From JBAXXL01 sp038206725 (lineage in GTDB: Bacteria > Bacteroidota > Ignavibacteria > Kapaibacteriales > UBA2268): a stretch of DNA of 64,000 nucleotides. The notes under the pieces were generated by a model. It searched no databases and was not told the DNA's origin. It saw nothing but the letters and a program-made list of their open reading frames with translations. The translations under genes were made by a program, and so were the position numbers. Below are positions 61,893 to 64,000 of the stretch, in pieces; the first letter of the stretch is position 1, and every line of letters begins with the position of its first letter. The DNA lies in assembly GCA_038206725.1 (NCBI GenBank), contig JBBRAO010000006.1, forward strand, positions 30,564 through 94,563. Direction: 5' to 3'.

Positions 61893-63530
61893 TTAACGAG
61901 TAATAATTATTTTGTTAGTTTTTAGTTGGATTCCGTTTACTGTTATAGCGTACATATATGTTCCACTTTGTAAATTACTAACATCAAGTGGAATATATGA
62001 CTTACCAATACCGATGTTACTTAGTGAAACTCTTAGTTTATTACCATTAATATCAAATAATTCAATTCTACATTCCGCTCGTTTTTCCGATTGTATATAG
62101 ATATTAATTATATCATTAGCAAAGTAATCTCTGATGGCATAAGTTGGAGTATTCTCGTATGAGTGCTGATTAATAGCTATTTTAGGCATTATTCCATCCG
62201 ATGTTTTCCCGTTCATATTTTGCATCCAATTGCAAGCTTCATCGCAAGGGATTTGTAATGGAAAAAAGCCACCAGTAGTATAAAACTTTCCTGTGCAATC
62301 AAATTGCTGTGGGTATTGATTGTTATTAAATGTTGTGACTACATTGTTATTATCGCGACAAACCGTTATAGGTTGATAACAGCACTGTACTGAATCGCAA
62401 GGACCCATTACAATTGTAGTATCAATTACCTGATTACCTAATATAATGTAACCTTCCCATTCTGCCCAACAACCGCCGTTTGAAACTCGCCAAGTTGTAT
62501 CGCAACCTATCGAGTCTATTTTCGGTATAAAGTCCATTCTATTTTTTGCTATAACTCCTAATAAAGCTTTTTGGTATATGTTATCAATCGTGCAGGATTG
62601 TAAACATTCTGGACTATACTCGATCCTTAACAATTGCAAATCTTGATAATTCTGAAGGCAAGCGATACGATGAGTATATTTCACTGTGATTAAACAACCA
62701 AAATTACAACTTGGTATCCAAAATTGTTCAGTTTTGGTATTAGCCCACCCATCTGGAGGGCAATCCGGTGAACAAGGTACTAATAATGTGGTATCATCGG
62801 GAATTTCGACTAAAGAATCGGTATCACAATATACTGTTTTTTCAATCACACAAGAAGTATCCAACATAGCATACTGATCTTTGAGAAGATAGACTTTGAT
62901 TGTTGTAGAATGGCCGGCAGAAAGGCAATAATCAAATACAGATATTGGTTCATTTATTCCTCGTACACCACTCATTAAACCAGGATATGTTTGTTCAAAT
63001 TGATAATGGGTATAGCAAGACAAAGAGTCAGGTAGATTTAGCGACAGCATAACTTTACAGGCATTCGGACAATAATAATCTTTTACCAGTGAAATATTAA
63101 GAAAATCAGCTCTGTTTTCAGGACAGGGACAGCAGCCAGTCAAGTTTGGAACAGTACCTATTATGGAAAATGAATCCGCCGGTGTTCCATTTTTTACCTC
63201 GTGTATTTTAAAGTGAATATAGTTTTCTCCATCTTGAGCACAAAGACGTATTGTTTGTGACATTGACCCTGGTGGAAAAGGTACTTGTGCTGTGCCAATA
63301 ATATTACCATTCCCATCATATTGGTAATAAGTGACTGTTCTACCATCAAAATTGCATTGAGTATTGAAAATTTCTAAATCAATGCAACAATCATTTGTCT
63401 TCACCGCATTAACAAAAAAGTATCCGTGCCACGGAAGTAACTGAAGCTTATTACCTTTTTGCGCATTCGCAGAAACTGCAAATATTGTCAGCAATAATGT
63501 TAACACGAGAGTAACTCTTTTTAAAAACAT
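61893..63530 (-). CDS. T9SS-secreted cysteine-rich protein, 545 aa
   Basis: Signal peptide (MFLKRVTLVLTLLLTIFAVSANA|Q) and a C-terminal T9SS type A sorting domain (RIELFDINGNKLRVSLSNIG...LQSGTYMYAI). The middle has over 30 cysteines in repeated patterns such as NDCCIDLEIFNTQCNF, GCCPCPENRADF, CSPDCPPDGW and CDSVQCCYQP, suggesting many disulfides. No family was recognised. Extracellular, possibly structural or adhesive. It precedes the YCF48-like gene on the same strand, separated by a terminator. Confidence 0.8.
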   Translation of the reverse strand: MFLKRVTLVLTLLLTIFAVSANAQKGNKLQLLPWHGYFFVNAVKTNDCCIDLEIFNTQCNFDGRTVTYYQYDGNGNIIGTAQVPFPPGSMSQTIRLCAQDGENYIHFKIHEVKNGTPADSFSIIGTVPNLTGCCPCPENRADFLNISLVKDYYCPNACKVMLSLNLPDSLSCYTHYQFEQTYPGLMSGVRGINEPISVFDYCLSAGHSTTIKVYLLKDQYAMLDTSCVIEKTVYCDTDSLVEIPDDTTLLVPCSPDCPPDGWANTKTEQFWIPSCNFGCLITVKYTHRIACLQNYQDLQLLRIEYSPECLQSCTIDNIYQKALLGVIAKNRMDFIPKIDSIGCDTTWRVSNGGCWAEWEGYIILGNQVIDTTIVMGPCDSVQCCYQPITVCRDNNNVVTTFNNNQYPQQFDCTGKFYTTGGFFPLQIPCDEACNWMQNMNGKTSDGIMPKIAINQHSYENTPTYAIRDYFANDIINIYIQSEKRAECRIELFDINGNKLRVSLSNIGIGKSYIPLDVSNLQSGTYMYAITVNGIQLKTNKIIITR

Positions 63531-64000
63531 ACTTCTAAATTCCTATTTTTTGAACAATTTTACTTAAAACTATTACTTGCAAATATCTTTTTTAGTTTTT
63601 TGATTCATTCGAATTTAAGGTTCTTCCAAAGAATATTCTCATTTACGGTGGGATGAATGCGTAGCACAAATGTTTGTAAAAATATGTTATCGTTAGGCAC
63701 CAATTGCAGCAATAATGGCAACCGCACCGCAAAGCTAAGCAGGATGCAGGATGCAGGATGCAGGATGCAGGATGCAGGAAGACGCCCTTTAGTTAATTTA
63801 TTGTAGAAAACCAAAATAAAGTTTTCAACAATATCCAATATTTGATGTAATAATTTTCTCCATTGTTCACCGAGTGGCGGAAGTTGCTTCCCGTCGCGAA
63901 ATAAAAAAGATATGTAGCTCAAAAATTTCATTATTTTTCTTTTTGTACTATTTCACGTAGCAAATATAATGAAATTATATTCAAATGCAAGCATTATTTT
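63531..64000. other. Intergenic, tandem heptamer, no supported gene
   Basis: A minus-strand frame at 63605-63931 exists, but it runs through a simple tandem repeat and has no family match; it is not supported. The rest is AT-rich without recognisable signals. Confidence 0.5.
63741..63779. repeat. Tandem heptamer AGGATGC, 5.6 copies
   Basis: Five perfect copies of AGGATGC and a partial sixth. Such tracts change length easily by slippage. Confidence 0.9.

Noticed and set aside
63605..63931. Minus-strand frame of 108 codons
   Set aside because: It crosses the AGGATGC tandem repeat, giving repeated ASCILHP-like text, and nothing else in it resembles a protein family.
1..64000. tRNA, rRNA, tmRNA or riboswitch genes
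   Set aside because: No cloverleaf T-loop pattern, rRNA-like stretch or known riboswitch core was noticed; absence is by eye only and a covariance-model scan would be decisive.

Overview
The window is about 37% GC by eye and looks chromosomal. It probably comes from a free-living or environmental member of the Bacteroidota/FCB assemblage, perhaps an Ignavibacteria- or Kapabacteria-like lineage. The evidence is six genes ending in a type IX secretion (T9SS) type A sorting domain, several promoters of the Bacteroidota form TTG-N20/21-TAnnTTTG, periplasmic and outer-membrane genes typical of a diderm, and scattered single nuo and mre genes. The lineage is an inference; no rRNA or tRNA gene was seen.

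Layout. 1-583: 5' part of an amino-acid permease on the minus strand, running off the left edge. 967-12855: a dense minus-strand run transcribed as nitrilase-like hydrolase, NAD kinase, lgt, an MCP-like sensor with an altered tip, dUTPase, M29 aminopeptidase, a 114-aa orphan, an RsbW/RsbV-like partner-switch pair, then (after a hairpin) a Wza-like exporter, a Wzz-like co-polymerase, phosphofructokinase and SmpB. 13141-24631 (plus): a YD-type lipoprotein, a very large IgGFc-binding/T9SS protein with an outer-membrane partner, HIT, RsmA, PAP2, a second Wzz with an O-antigen ligase-like protein, and rubrerythrin. 24632-25385: repeats only. 25386-32607 (minus): Nif3, zinc-ribbon coiled coil, RicT/PSP1, PocR-PAS-PAS histidine kinase, response regulator, FG-GAP/T9SS protein. 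33468-35561 (minus): a restriction-modification locus whose cytosine-5 methyltransferase is cut by one in-frame stop. 36510-42979: mreC, a HEAT-like protein, a metal-dependent hydrolase, a GxxExxY protein inside direct repeats, a secreted MsrB-MsrA fusion, a YD/T9SS protein and a lipoprotein. 43000-46820: an accessory island with an IS1182-like element, a poly-G frameshifted T9SS propeller gene and many palindromes. 46816-63530: HtrA protease, glycosyltransferase, WG-repeat protein, orphan nuoH, YD protein, DprE1-like oxidase with HAD-UbiA fusion, NfnA/NfnB, an HGSNAT-type membrane protein, an AhpD-like protein and two T9SS proteins.

The most unusual signal is a set of small perfect or near-perfect palindromes that sit inside, and directly after, the DNA coding for T9SS sorting domains. 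Several are translated in frame. Different palindromes occupy the same point of the sorting domain in different copies, and the IS1182-like element appears to sit in the loop of one of them. The same palindrome families recur as intergenic hairpins and terminators elsewhere in the window. Two homopolymer tracts (A9 in the transposase, G9 in a secreted propeller gene) and a split methyltransferase add three candidate expression switches or decay events.
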